Source of the DNA: Halomonas organivorans
Lineage (GTDB): Bacteria > Pseudomonadota > Gammaproteobacteria > Pseudomonadales > Halomonadaceae
Length of the DNA stretch: 64,000 bases
Assembly (NCBI RefSeq): GCF_014192055.1
Contig: NZ_JACHXM010000014.1
Coordinates: 31,701 to 95,700, forward strand
Direction of reading: 5' to 3'
The notes beneath the pieces were generated by a model that was given only the letters and a program-made list of their open reading frames with translations, did not search any database and had not been told where the DNA came from. Shown here piece after piece: positions 44,597 through 53,504 of this stretch (positions are counted from its first letter, which is position 1; each line of letters begins with the position of its first letter). Position numbers and translations under genes: made by a program.

Positions 44597-45670
44597 ATGA
44601 ACGTTCATTCCTTCGTCACCGAGATGCGTGACCCAGTCGAGCGCGGCCGACGAATCGGCGAACGCTGGGCCGAGCAGATCCGCCACACCACCGGGCTCTA
44701 CCTCGACTTCCTGCCCCGCGTCGGCGTGAGCCCCGAGCGCGTGCGGCGCATCGGCGACGATAGCCTGGGCGCACTCGAGGCGTGGTGTCCTGAACTGGCC
44801 AAGGAGGTAATGGCCATGGCCGCCGGCGCCGACCTGCCCTTCTGGCAACTGGCAAGCCTCAATGCCCGCACCGAGATCCTCGCCGCCATGCCGCCCACCG
44901 AGGGCGAGTGCTCCACCAGCGTCTTCTCCCCGGCGGACGGCCAGCCGCCTCGCACCCTGCAGACCTGGGACTGGCACGACAGCCTGGCCCCCGAGGGGCT
45001 GCTGCTGCAGCTGACCAGCCGTCGCGGCCTCACCGTCAAGCTGTTCACCGAGTTCGGCATGCTGGGCAAGATCGGCGTCAACAGCGCCGGCCTGGGGCTG
45101 CACTTCAATATCCTCCATCACGAGAGCGACCACGATGGCGGCGGCGTGCCGGTGCACGCCGTGGCACGTCGCCTGCTCGAGGAGGCCACCAGTGTGCAGG
45201 AGGCCATCGACCTGGCTCGCACCGCGACGCTTGGTGCCTCCACCGTGCTGACCGTGTTCTCGTGCCACGACCAGGCACCCAAGGCGGCCTGCATCGAGCT
45301 CAGTCCCGCCGGAGTGGCCGCCGTACCGCCGCGAGAGGACGGCTGGCTGCTGCACACCAACCACTTCCTGGACCCGGTGCTCAGCCAGGGCGAGCGCACG
45401 CCGGACACGCTGACCACCTATGACCGGCTGGCCCATCTCGAGGCCATGGCCGGCGACATGGCCAGTAGCGACGTGCGAGCCAGAGCCCAGGCGATGTGCG
45501 GCTCCGCCGGCGACCGGGCGCCCATCTGCATGCACGCCGACATGTCTCTGCCCGATAGCGAACGCTGGGAGACCCTGATCAGCATCGGCATCGACACCCG
45601 CGGCGGCGTCCTCGAATACGCCGCGGGGAATCCCGCGCACCTGGCAAGCCAGGGACCACAACGCTTCTGA
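44597..45670 (+). CDS. C45 family autoproteolytic acyltransferase/hydrolase
   Basis: A 357-residue Ntn-hydrolase of peptidase family C45, related to isopenicillin N acyltransferase. The predicted nucleophile after self-cleavage is C105 in TEGECSTSVF, preceded by the shielding segment with SLNARTEI; NHF near residue 257 and WDWHDS match the family core. It probably hydrolyses an amide; penicillin chemistry is not implied. GGAGTTT lies just before the ATG. It may be linked to the downstream transporter and amidohydrolase genes in a catabolic set. Confidence 0.88.
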   Translation: MNVHSFVTEMRDPVERGRRIGERWAEQIRHTTGLYLDFLPRVGVSPERVRRIGDDSLGALEAWCPELAKEVMAMAAGADLPFWQLASLNARTEILAAMPPTEGECSTSVFSPADGQPPRTLQTWDWHDSLAPEGLLLQLTSRRGLTVKLFTEFGMLGKIGVNSAGLGLHFNILHHESDHDGGGVPVHAVARRLLEEATSVQEAIDLARTATLGASTVLTVFSCHDQAPKAACIELSPAGVAAVPPREDGWLLHTNHFLDPVLSQGERTPDTLTTYDRLAHLEAMAGDMASSDVRARAQAMCGSAGDRAPICMHADMSLPDSERWETLISIGIDTRGGVLEYAAGNPAHLASQGPQRF

Positions 45671-45807
45671 CGGTTCGCCGTCACCTGCGGCCCCGGGGCA
45701 TGCGCCCGGGTCCCGAACCCACCCGGTGCCCACGCCAAGTCTGCCTCGACCCGGTATAGTCGAGCGCACACGGCCGGCGGCACAGCATCGAAAAGCGGAC
45801 AACAACA

Positions 45808-47151
45808 ATGCTTGAGACGAACACCACACCGGCAGCGTCCCGGTCGGCCTTCAAGACCTTCTGCGTGTCGGGGATCGGCACCGCACTCGAGTTCTACGAC
45901 TTTGTCATTTACGGCATTGCCGCCGCTCTCGTCTTCCCGCAGCTCTTTTTCCCGGACCTGGATCAGTTGACCGGCACCCTGATCGCCTTTGGCGCCTTCG
46001 GGGCCGGCTTCTTCGTCCGCCCCCTGGGCGGCGTGATCTGCGGCCACTTCGGCGACAAGATCGGGCGCCAGAAGGTGCTGGTCCTCACTCTGGTGCTCAT
46101 GGGGCTGTGCACCTTCCTGATCGGCTGCTTGCCGACCCATGCCAGCCTGGGGATCTGGGCGCCGGCTCTCCTGGTGCTGCTACGTCTGGTGCAGGGCTTC
46201 GCCGCCGGCGGCGAATGGGGAGGCGCCGCCCTGTTCGGCATCGAATCGGCCCCTGCCGGGCGTCGGGGACTCTGGGGCAGCTTCACCAGCATGGGAATCG
46301 GCATCGGCGGTATCTTCGCGTCGTCCATCTTCGCCATCACCAGCGCCGCCGCCGATGGCGACCTGGTCAGCTTTGCCTGGCGCATCCCCTTCTGGCTTGG
46401 CGGTCTCCTGTTGCTGGTGGGGCTGTATGCGCGACTGCGCAGCACGCCGGACACGCCGCCGGCCCATTCCGAGGCCACTCACTCGATGCCGCTGCTTGAT
46501 GCACTGCGCTTCAACCCCCGGTCGATGATGCTGTGCACTCTCATCGCCTTCGGCTACGTCACCATCGCCTACATCGGCAGCACCTTCTTCCTCTCCTACG
46601 CGAACCAGATCGGCTATGGCAGCACCCAGGCGCTGATGTTCGATCTGACGCTGTCGATCACCATCGTGCTGTCGGCCCCGCTGTTCGGCCACTGCTCCGA
46701 TCGATTCGGCCGCCGCCGCGTGATGATCTTAGGCGCCCTCTGCATGGCCATCGGCATGTTCTTCTTCTTCCCGCTGGTGGGGATGAAGAGCCTGGTCGTC
46801 TCGCTGGGGGCATACGCCTTGATCGGCCTGCTGATGGGGATGACTCAGGGCCCCATCCCAGCACTGCTTGGCGAGCAGTTCCCGCGACACATGCGCTATT
46901 CCGGCATTTCCGCCAGCTATCAGGTGGGCGCCGCCATTGGCGGAGGTACCGCCTCGAGTGCGGCCACAGGGCTCCTGATCCTCACCGATCAGAACCCGCT
47001 GGGCGTCTCGGCCTACGGCGCTGCCGCCATGGCGCTGGTAGCGATCTGTTCCTACCTGCTCAAGGAAACCGCGCACAAGAACATGGCGGAGATCGACCGA
47101 GGCGTGCATTCGTCACTGGCCTCACCGCGAGTCGCCGAGGCCCGCGCCTGA
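45808..47151 (+). CDS. MFS transporter, metabolite:H+ symporter (MHS) type
   Basis: A 447-residue, 12-helix inner-membrane transporter of the MHS subfamily (ShiA/ProP/KgtP group). Diagnostic features are GTALEFYDFVIYGIAAALVF, GGVICGHFGDKIGRQKVL and the RLVQGFAAGGEWGGAALFGIE region. It likely imports an organic acid or amino acid derivative. It lies 137 bp after the C45 hydrolase gene on the same strand, so it may import the substrate or handle the product of that enzyme (inference). Confidence 0.93.
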   Translation: MLETNTTPAASRSAFKTFCVSGIGTALEFYDFVIYGIAAALVFPQLFFPDLDQLTGTLIAFGAFGAGFFVRPLGGVICGHFGDKIGRQKVLVLTLVLMGLCTFLIGCLPTHASLGIWAPALLVLLRLVQGFAAGGEWGGAALFGIESAPAGRRGLWGSFTSMGIGIGGIFASSIFAITSAAADGDLVSFAWRIPFWLGGLLLLVGLYARLRSTPDTPPAHSEATHSMPLLDALRFNPRSMMLCTLIAFGYVTIAYIGSTFFLSYANQIGYGSTQALMFDLTLSITIVLSAPLFGHCSDRFGRRRVMILGALCMAIGMFFFFPLVGMKSLVVSLGAYALIGLLMGMTQGPIPALLGEQFPRHMRYSGISASYQVGAAIGGGTASSAATGLLILTDQNPLGVSAYGAAAMALVAICSYLLKETAHKNMAEIDRGVHSSLASPRVAEARA

Positions 47152-47419
47152 CAATCGCGCGCCCTCGCTCGGCAAACTCGACGCCGCCCGCCCCTCGTGC
47201 ACAGGGGCGATCGGCGCCCGTTTGTCGCGTCGTGGACGGCCGATCGTCGGTGTCCGCTGGCGAACGAGCATCCATTTTCTGCATGTTTGGCATGCTGATA
47301 TTTAATTTCAAAATGCTCCGACACCCTCCTAAGGTAGGAGCCTCGCCAACAGGCACCGAGTCGGGCGACCCCATGCGTCGTCCACCGGGGCCAGGGGCAC
47401 GACCGACACGAGGACAAGG
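47152..47419. other. Intergenic region before the amidohydrolase operon
   Basis: No gene is seen. An AT-rich stretch around 47295-47315 may contain a promoter. CTCCTA-AGG-TAGGAG (47326-47340) is a perfect 6-bp dyad and GCATG-TTTGG-CATGC (47281-47295) another, both possible operators ~80-140 bp before the start codon. Confidence 0.35.
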
Positions 47420-48640
47420 ATGCACGATCAGATATTCGTCAATGGCGTTGCCGCCGACGGCAACGATATCAGCCTGGCGGTCAAGGACGGCCGCATCGCA
47501 CGGATCGGCGCCCTGCCGCCGCAGGAGACCGCCGCCCAGGTCATCGACCTGAACGGCCACCTGGTGCTCCCGGGGCTCGTCGACGGCCATATTCACCTGG
47601 ACAAGAGCTTCGTCGGCGACCGCTGGCGACCGCATCGACACGCCGCCACCCTGCGGGAACGCCTCGCCGTCGAGAAGCGGGAACTCGCCGAGGCGCGGCC
47701 GATCGAGGCACGTGCGAACGCCCTGCTCCGCCAGGCCTCTCGCTTCGGCAGCGTCGCGATGCGCTGCCATGTCGACGTCGATGCCACGACCGGGCTGGAG
47801 CATCTCCATGCACTGCTGGAGGTCCGCCAGCAATGGCGGGATCTCGTGGACATCGAGCTGGTGGCCTTTCCGCAGGCCGGCGTGGTGTCTTGTCCCGGCA
47901 CGGCGGAACTCCTCGATGCCGCCGTTCGCGAGGGCGCCGACGTAGTGGGAGGCATCGATCCGACGACGCTGGATGCCGCCGCAGAGGCCCAGCTCGACAT
48001 CGTCTTCGGCATCGCCGAGAAGCGAGGCGTCAAGATCGATCTCCACCTCCACGAACCGGGACACCTGGGTATCGCCCAGCTGGCGCGCATCGCGGAGCGC
48101 ACTCGGGCGCTGGGGCTGGAAGGGCGTGTCGCCGTCAGCCACGCGTACTGCCTGGGCGAGGTACCCCCTGACGCCGTGGCCCGGGTGGCGGAACGTCTGG
48201 CGAGCGCCGACATCGCCATCATGACCAACGCCCCGGGCGACCAGGCATTTCCACCGGTTCGCGCGCTGCACGATGCCGGCGTGCGGGTCTTCGCCGGCAA
48301 CGACAACATCCGCGACGCCTGGTGGCCGTACGGCAATGGCGACATGCTCCAGCGCGCCATGCTGATCGGCTATCGCTCGGGCTTCTATACCGACGAGGCG
48401 CTGGCGCTGGCCTTCGAGATGGCCTCCACGGCGGGGGCGCGTGTGATGGGCAGAAGGGATCATGGCCTGGCTCCCGGGCACGAGGCCACCTTCCTCGTCT
48501 TGCCGGCCCCCAATGTCGCCGCCGCGGTCGCGGAAGCACCCTCCCAGCGCGCACTCGTGAAACGCGGCCGCTTCCTCTCGGATACGGCACGATCCGGCCT
48601 CGGCATCGCCAACGCCTCCCCCAGCAGGAGGGAGCCGTGA
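47420..48640 (+). CDS. Amidohydrolase, cytosine deaminase-like
   Basis: A 406-residue metal-dependent hydrolase of the amidohydrolase superfamily, near cytosine deaminases and triazine-type aminohydrolases. The first metal ligands are H57 and H59 in GLVDGHIHLDKSF; further ligands are in DLHLHEPGH, VSHAYCLG and AGNDNIRDAWWPYGNGDML. It probably deaminates a nitrogen heterocycle. The next gene, a CynX/NimT-type transporter, starts inside its stop codon region, so the two form an operon for uptake and use of a nitrogen compound (inference). Confidence 0.9.
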   Translation: MHDQIFVNGVAADGNDISLAVKDGRIARIGALPPQETAAQVIDLNGHLVLPGLVDGHIHLDKSFVGDRWRPHRHAATLRERLAVEKRELAEARPIEARANALLRQASRFGSVAMRCHVDVDATTGLEHLHALLEVRQQWRDLVDIELVAFPQAGVVSCPGTAELLDAAVREGADVVGGIDPTTLDAAAEAQLDIVFGIAEKRGVKIDLHLHEPGHLGIAQLARIAERTRALGLEGRVAVSHAYCLGEVPPDAVARVAERLASADIAIMTNAPGDQAFPPVRALHDAGVRVFAGNDNIRDAWWPYGNGDMLQRAMLIGYRSGFYTDEALALAFEMASTAGARVMGRRDHGLAPGHEATFLVLPAPNVAAAVAEAPSQRALVKRGRFLSDTARSGLGIANASPSRREP

Positions 48641-49872
48641 AGGGCGCCACCACGGGCACTGCGCCGCTCGACGGCCCGCAGCGCCTCGACCGCCTGGAGC
48701 AGCGTGGAGCCATCCTGGCCCTGGTGGTCCTGGTGGCGATCAACCTGCGCCCCTTCCTCACGTCTCCCGGCCCGATTTTCGAGACCATCCAGGCAGACAT
48801 CGGACTCGGCCATTCGAGCGCTGCCCTGCTGACGTTGATTCCCACGCTGCTGATGGGCGTCGGCGCCTTCCTGTCGCCGACGATTCAAGCGCGAACGGGA
48901 ACGCGAACGGGCATCCTCGGCGCGCTTTGCCTGCTCATGCTGGGGCTGCTGCTGCGCCTCGTCGCCATCGATGGCACGCTGCTGATCGCCACGGCCCTGG
49001 TGTGCGGCCTCGGCGTCGCCTTCATCCAATCGGCCTTCCCCGGCATCATCAAGGACAGCTTCCCGACCCGGGTTCCACTGATCATGGGCGTCTACTCGGC
49101 CGTCATCATGGGCGGCGGCGCCCTCGGCGCCCAGGCCACGCCCTTCCTCATTGCCCACGGCCTGGGCTGGAGAGCCGCGCTGGCGTGGCTGGCGCTGCCG
49201 GCCCTGCTCGCCCTGCTGTGGGCCGGCAAGACGCTGCGCGAGCGCGGCGGCCAGGAGCTCGACGGTTCCATCACCCGGCGCTTGGCAACACGACCTCGCA
49301 CCTGGCTGCTCATCACGACCTTTGGCCTCGTCAACGCCGGATACTCCTCGGCCGTGACCTGGCTGGCGCCTTTCTACCAGCAACATGGCGAGAGCGTTTC
49401 CAGCAGCGCTGGCCTGGTGGCCATCATGGCAGCATGCCAGGCGGTGTCCGCCGTGAGCATCGGCGGCCTGTCGTCGTGGTGTCGCGATCGACGCTGGATG
49501 CTGTGCCTCACGGCCGCCCTGCAGGCCACGGGCTACCTTGGCCTTGCCCTGCTGCCCGAGCTGTCTCCCGTCATGTGGGTGGCGATCTGCGGAGCGGGGC
49601 TCGGCGGCAGCTTCACCGTTGCCCTGGTGACCGCCCTGGACCACCTGCCTTCCCCGATGGAGGCCGGCGCCCTCACGGCCCTGATGCAGGGCGGCGGCTT
49701 CATCATCGCCGCCATGGGACCGCTGGCCATGGCCACCCTGCTGGACGTGAGCGGCGGGTACCAGGCCGGCTGGCTCATGCATCTGGGGCTGGCGCTGGCG
49801 TCCCTGGTGCTCTATCTGCGGCTATCGCCCCGCAGCTACCGTCGCGCCATGGGCATTGCCGACACGCCATGA
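48637..49872 (+). CDS. MFS transporter of the CynX/NimT family
   Basis: A 411-residue, 12-helix transporter of the cyanate/nitroimidazole (CynX/NimT) branch, with VVLVAINLRPFLTSPGPI in helix 1 and VCGLGVAFIQSAFPGIIK in helix 4, both typical. The GTG at 48637 is chosen: it overlaps the amidohydrolase stop and has AGGAGG directly upstream, and the frame before it lies inside that gene. The substrate is probably the compound handled by the amidohydrolase. Confidence 0.9.
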   Translation: MKGATTGTAPLDGPQRLDRLEQRGAILALVVLVAINLRPFLTSPGPIFETIQADIGLGHSSAALLTLIPTLLMGVGAFLSPTIQARTGTRTGILGALCLLMLGLLLRLVAIDGTLLIATALVCGLGVAFIQSAFPGIIKDSFPTRVPLIMGVYSAVIMGGGALGAQATPFLIAHGLGWRAALAWLALPALLALLWAGKTLRERGGQELDGSITRRLATRPRTWLLITTFGLVNAGYSSAVTWLAPFYQQHGESVSSSAGLVAIMAACQAVSAVSIGGLSSWCRDRRWMLCLTAALQATGYLGLALLPELSPVMWVAICGAGLGGSFTVALVTALDHLPSPMEAGALTALMQGGGFIIAAMGPLAMATLLDVSGGYQAGWLMHLGLALASLVLYLRLSPRSYRRAMGIADTP

Positions 49873-49910
49873 GCCCACGGATTCGTCGTGTCTGGAGGCG
49901 CGTGCCGTGA

Positions 49911-50780
49911 TCAGCGCTCGTCGAGGTCCTGCTCCAGCATGTCGATGAGGAACCCGGCGAGCTCCTTGACCATCGCATCGGCCCTCGGGCGGTGCAGGAT
50001 GACCACTTCCATGGTATCGACGGCGGTCGCGCCGAAGTGCCCGGTCACGATGACGTGCTGGTTGGTGACGGCGCGCGCCGGCAGCAGGCTCACCCCCATG
50101 CCATCGGCAACCGCGGCCTGGATGCCGCTCAGGCTGGAGCTGGTGAAGCTGATGCGCCAGCGCCGGCCGAGGCGTTCCATGGCCTGGATCATGTCGTCCC
50201 GGTAAAGCCCTCGGGGTGGAAAGGCCACCAGCGGTATCGGGTCACGATCGCAGGATGGGGCCTCGGCGCTGTCTATCCAGCACAGCCGTTCGGGCCAGCA
50301 GGCGACCGCCTCGCGGCTATGGCGCCGCTGCTTGACGATGACCAGGTCGAGCTCGCCTTGATCGAAGCCCTTGCTCAAGTCGCGACTCAGCCCGCTGGTC
50401 ACTTCCAGCTTCACCCGTGGATGACGCCGGTTGAAGGTCGAGAGGACATGCGTCGTCCGGCGGCCGGAGGCGAAGTCCTCGGGTAAGCCGAGACGAATCG
50501 TCACCTCGAACTCACCCGCCAGGACGTCGAGCATCTCGTCGTTGAGCGACAGCATGCGCCTGGCATAGCCGAGCACCGTCTCCCCCGCATCCGTGGGCTG
50601 GATATCCCGATGGCCACGTTCCAGGAGCCGATGCCCGGCCATGGCCTCGAGCCGCCGGATCTTCTGGCTGACCGTCGACTGCGTGGAGTGCAGCCGGCTG
50701 GCCGCGACCGTGAAACTGCTGCAGTCGACGACCATCACGAGGGTCTTGAGCAGATCCAGGTCGAAGAAGCGATTATTCAT
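49911..50780 (-). CDS. LysR family transcriptional regulator
   Basis: A 289-residue LysR-type regulator with N-terminal HTH (TLVMVVDCSSFTVAASRLHSTQSTVSQKIRRLE) and a standard effector domain. The start at 50780 is supported by AGGAAG upstream and the usual short N-terminus. It converges with the amidohydrolase-CynX operon, so a link to it is only positional. A palindrome TGTCATGACA at 50793-50802 lies just upstream. Confidence 0.92.
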   Translation of the reverse strand: MNNRFFDLDLLKTLVMVVDCSSFTVAASRLHSTQSTVSQKIRRLEAMAGHRLLERGHRDIQPTDAGETVLGYARRMLSLNDEMLDVLAGEFEVTIRLGLPEDFASGRRTTHVLSTFNRRHPRVKLEVTSGLSRDLSKGFDQGELDLVIVKQRRHSREAVACWPERLCWIDSAEAPSCDRDPIPLVAFPPRGLYRDDMIQAMERLGRRWRISFTSSSLSGIQAAVADGMGVSLLPARAVTNQHVIVTGHFGATAVDTMEVVILHRPRADAMVKELAGFLIDMLEQDLDER

Positions 50781-50896
50781 TTCACCACTTCCTGTCATGA
50801 CATCATGTCGTTTGCAAATCCCAACGCCCTTTCGTAGCACCCCATCCCGTTCCGGGCAATCCGCCCTCGAACAGCGCGCAGAGTGCTCGGCGCCGC

Positions 50897-50930
50897 TTGA
50901 CAGCCTCTCGTTCCTTTTATAGAACGTTCT
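50897..50930 (+). promoter_or_regulatory. Sigma-70 promoter with overlapping palindrome before the XRE-azlCD operon
   Basis: TTGACA (50897-50902) and TATAGA (50918-50923), spacer 15 bp, resemble -35 and -10 elements. The perfect palindrome AGAACGTTCT (50921-50930) overlaps the -10, well placed as the operator of the XRE regulator encoded 44 bp downstream. Confidence 0.55.
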
Positions 50931-50973
50931 TTATATCGAACAACCTTCGTGTCCATCCACCAGGAGCCACAAC

Positions 50974-51504
50974 ATGGATCGCCTCGCCCTCGGCACCCTG
51001 GGCCAGCACCTGCAGCGCCTGCGACAGGAGAAGGGGCTGTCGCTGTCGCAGCTGGCCGCCGCCGCCGGCATCGCCAAGTCGAACCTGTCGCGCCTCGAGC
51101 AGGGCAACGGCAATCCGACGCTGGACACCATCTGGCGGCTGGCGGTGCAGCTCAACGAGCCCTTCGGCACCCTGGTGGCCCCGATCAGCGTGCCGCTGGG
51201 CGAGGACGGCGTGCAGGTGCGGCTGATCGACCAGGGCCAGGAAACGCCCCAGGTGGATGCCTACTGGATGCGCTGCGCGCCCCACACCACCCGTCATGCC
51301 GAGCCCCATACCCCAGGGACCCAGGAATCGCTCACCGTGATCAGCGGCGAGCTGGAAGCGGGCCCCGAGGGCGAGACCACCCGGCTCAAGGCCGGCGATA
51401 GCCTGGCCTTTCCGGCCGACCGACCGCACTGCTACCGCACCGGCGAGCGCTGGGCGACGCTGCTGCTGACCATCGTCTACGCCGAGGGAGGCGCCACGCC
51501 ATGA
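50974..51504 (+). CDS. XRE family regulator with cupin domain
   Basis: A 176-residue regulator with an N-terminal XRE-type HTH (residues ~9-63, LSQLAAAAGIAKSNLSRLEQG) and a C-terminal cupin (about 105-172, HTPGTQESLTVISGELEAG and DSLAFPADRPHCYR). Such proteins commonly sense a small amino acid-type ligand and repress their own operon. It overlaps azlC by 4 bp (ATGA), so it very likely regulates the AzlCD exporter. Confidence 0.94.
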   Translation: MDRLALGTLGQHLQRLRQEKGLSLSQLAAAAGIAKSNLSRLEQGNGNPTLDTIWRLAVQLNEPFGTLVAPISVPLGEDGVQVRLIDQGQETPQVDAYWMRCAPHTTRHAEPHTPGTQESLTVISGELEAGPEGETTRLKAGDSLAFPADRPHCYRTGERWATLLLTIVYAEGGATP

Positions 51505-52247
51505 CCCTGCAAGCCACCTCATCGCTGTCGCGGCCCTGGCTGACCGGCGTGCGCGAGGCGATTCCGCTGCTCGGCGGCTACGTGCCGGTGGCGATCTCGT
51601 TCGGCCTGATCGCCGTGCAGTCGGGCTTCAGCCCCTGGGAGGCGACCCTCATTTCGCTGCTGGTATACGCCGGGGCCTCGCAGTTCCTGTTCGTGGGCAT
51701 GGTCGCCGGCGGCGCACCGCTGTGGCTGGTGGTCGTCATGACGCTGCTGATCAACGTGCGACACGTGGTCTATGCGCCCAACCTGGCCCCGGTGCTGGGC
51801 AAGAGCCGCTGGTGGCCGTGGCTGATGCACGGCCTGACCGACCAGGTCTTCGCCGTGGCCCTGCATCGCCTGCCGCAGCTGCCCGAGGCCCAGCGCCCCG
51901 GATGGTTCGCCGGTGCGGCCATCCTGGCCTGGGCGAGCTGGGTGGCCGGCACCGTGCTCGGCGCAGTAGCTGGCGAGTGGCTGGTGGCGCGCTGGCCGCT
52001 GCTCGGTCAGGTCATGCCGTTCGCCCTGCCGGCGCTGTTCCTGGCGCTGCTGGCCCCGCGCTTCACGTCGCGACGCTGGAGCCTGGCACTGATCGTCAGC
52101 ATCGGGATGGCCCTGCTCTGCGCCCTCACCGGCTACACCAACGTCGGCATTCCGGTGGCCGCCGCCTGCGGCGCGCTGTGTTTCTACGCGGTGAAACTCC
52201 CGACATCGCGCCAGGGAGACAACGACAAGGGAGGCAACGATGAGTAG
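51501..52247 (+). CDS. azlC: AzlC family branched-chain amino acid exporter, large subunit
   Basis: A 248-residue inner-membrane protein with about seven helices. Family motifs are GVREAIPLLGGYVPVAISFGL, LISLLVYAGASQFL and LLINVRHVVYAPNLAP. With AzlD it exports branched-chain amino acids or analogues such as azaleucine. The start overlaps the regulator stop and the end overlaps azlD by 8 bp, an obligate-pair arrangement. Confidence 0.94.
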   Translation: MTLQATSSLSRPWLTGVREAIPLLGGYVPVAISFGLIAVQSGFSPWEATLISLLVYAGASQFLFVGMVAGGAPLWLVVVMTLLINVRHVVYAPNLAPVLGKSRWWPWLMHGLTDQVFAVALHRLPQLPEAQRPGWFAGAAILAWASWVAGTVLGAVAGEWLVARWPLLGQVMPFALPALFLALLAPRFTSRRWSLALIVSIGMALLCALTGYTNVGIPVAAACGALCFYAVKLPTSRQGDNDKGGNDE

Positions 52248-52584
52248 CGCCCTCTGGCTGGCCGTGCTGGCCTCGGCCATCGGCACCCTGCTGATGCGCC
52301 TGATCCCGCTGCTGTGGATGCAGCGTCGACTCGAGCGGCTCGACGGCGAGGACGGCGTCGAAGCCATGCCCCGCTGGCTCGCGCTGCTGGGGCCGATGAT
52401 GATCGCCGCCGTGCTGGGCGTCTCGCTGGTGCCTCGCCACGCCGACGCCACGGCCTGGCTGGCCACGCTCGTCGGCGTGCTGGCGACTCTGGCCATGTGG
52501 TACTACAAGCGTTCGCTGGGCTGGCCGGTGGTGGCCGGCGTGGCGACCTACGGCGCGGTAGTGATCCTGGCGGGCATGCTCTGA
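52240..52584 (+). CDS. azlD: AzlD family branched-chain amino acid exporter, small subunit
   Basis: A 114-residue membrane protein with four hydrophobic segments, TLLMRLIPLLWM near the N-terminus and MPRWLALLGPMMIAAVLGVSL, typical of AzlD. It works with AzlC, whose gene overlaps it by 8 bp. It is the last gene of the unit and converges with the DUF4336 gene. Confidence 0.92.
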   Translation: MSSALWLAVLASAIGTLLMRLIPLLWMQRRLERLDGEDGVEAMPRWLALLGPMMIAAVLGVSLVPRHADATAWLATLVGVLATLAMWYYKRSLGWPVVAGVATYGAVVILAGML

Positions 52585-52640
52585 CGCGCCAAGGCGCTGG
52601 CCGGTGCCGCTTTACCCTCTCATGCCGTGAAGGGAGTGCG

Positions 52641-53357
52641 TCATACCCCCAGCCAGGAAAAGGCCCGCTGGAGGAAGGCCTGGCCGTCGCGTCGCCGCCA
52701 GCTCCCGTGGGCCATGATGACCCGCTGCGGGGCGTAATCGATCAGCCGACGGATGGCCGCCCGCGCGGTGCGGCGTCGCACGGTGGTCAGCCGGATCTCC
52801 AGCGGCGCCCGACCACGGCCCGCGGTAATGCCCCACAGCCGGGCGATGACCCGCTGCCAGGGCGCCCAGTGCTGTTCGAGGAAGGTCGCCTCGAAGGTCT
52901 GGCAGAGGTCGGCCACCAGCGCCGTTTGTGACGGACGATGGAAGAACTCCACCTCGTCGAGCAGCGGCGATCCCCGGACCCAGACCTGCTCGACGATACC
53001 CTGCCAGGCAGCCGGCGGCGTATCGCCCAGCGGCTCGGCGAACGGCAGGTCGCCGCGCTTGCGCAGCGTGGCCGGCGGGCCCCACAGCCGGGCCTCGGGA
53101 AAGGCGGCATGCCAATCGTCGAGGCCCAGATGATGCAGCTTGTTGGGGCTGACCAGGTGGGCGATCGGCCCCAGGCGCGCCACCTCGTCGGCGAGCGGGT
53201 CGTCGAGGGGAATGGGCGACCATACCCACAGCGCTCCGTCCGGCAGTCGAACGATCACGCTGCGGGTGGGATACGCGAAGCCGTAGAAGCTCACCACCGG
53301 CCCCTCGACCAGCCAGAGATCGGTATCGATGCGTTCCAGGCGTGCGGCTTGTGTCAT
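52641..53357 (-). CDS. DUF4336 domain-containing protein
   Basis: A 238-residue protein of the DUF4336 family, which has a metallo-beta-lactamase-like fold. Seen motifs are VIVRLPDGALWVWSPIPL, HLVSPNKLHHLGLDDW and a C-terminal MAHGSW. The reaction is unknown. I chose the ATG at 53357, preceded by AGGAGCT; the frame is open much further upstream but runs into the divergent sigma factor leader. It is divergent from the ECF sigma gene. Confidence 0.88.
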   Translation of the reverse strand: MTQAARLERIDTDLWLVEGPVVSFYGFAYPTRSVIVRLPDGALWVWSPIPLDDPLADEVARLGPIAHLVSPNKLHHLGLDDWHAAFPEARLWGPPATLRKRGDLPFAEPLGDTPPAAWQGIVEQVWVRGSPLLDEVEFFHRPSQTALVADLCQTFEATFLEQHWAPWQRVIARLWGITAGRGRAPLEIRLTTVRRRTARAAIRRLIDYAPQRVIMAHGSWRRRDGQAFLQRAFSWLGV

Positions 53358-53504
53358 CTGAGCTCCTCGGCTGGGAACGTAGGGACGCAGGAATATCGAG
53401 CGTAGCGGGCACCAGCGTGAAAATGCCCAGCTTGACCGGCACATCGCCGAGACGCCAGTCTGCCGCTGGCAGGATGCCCCATCGATCACCACAGGAAACG
53501 CGGT

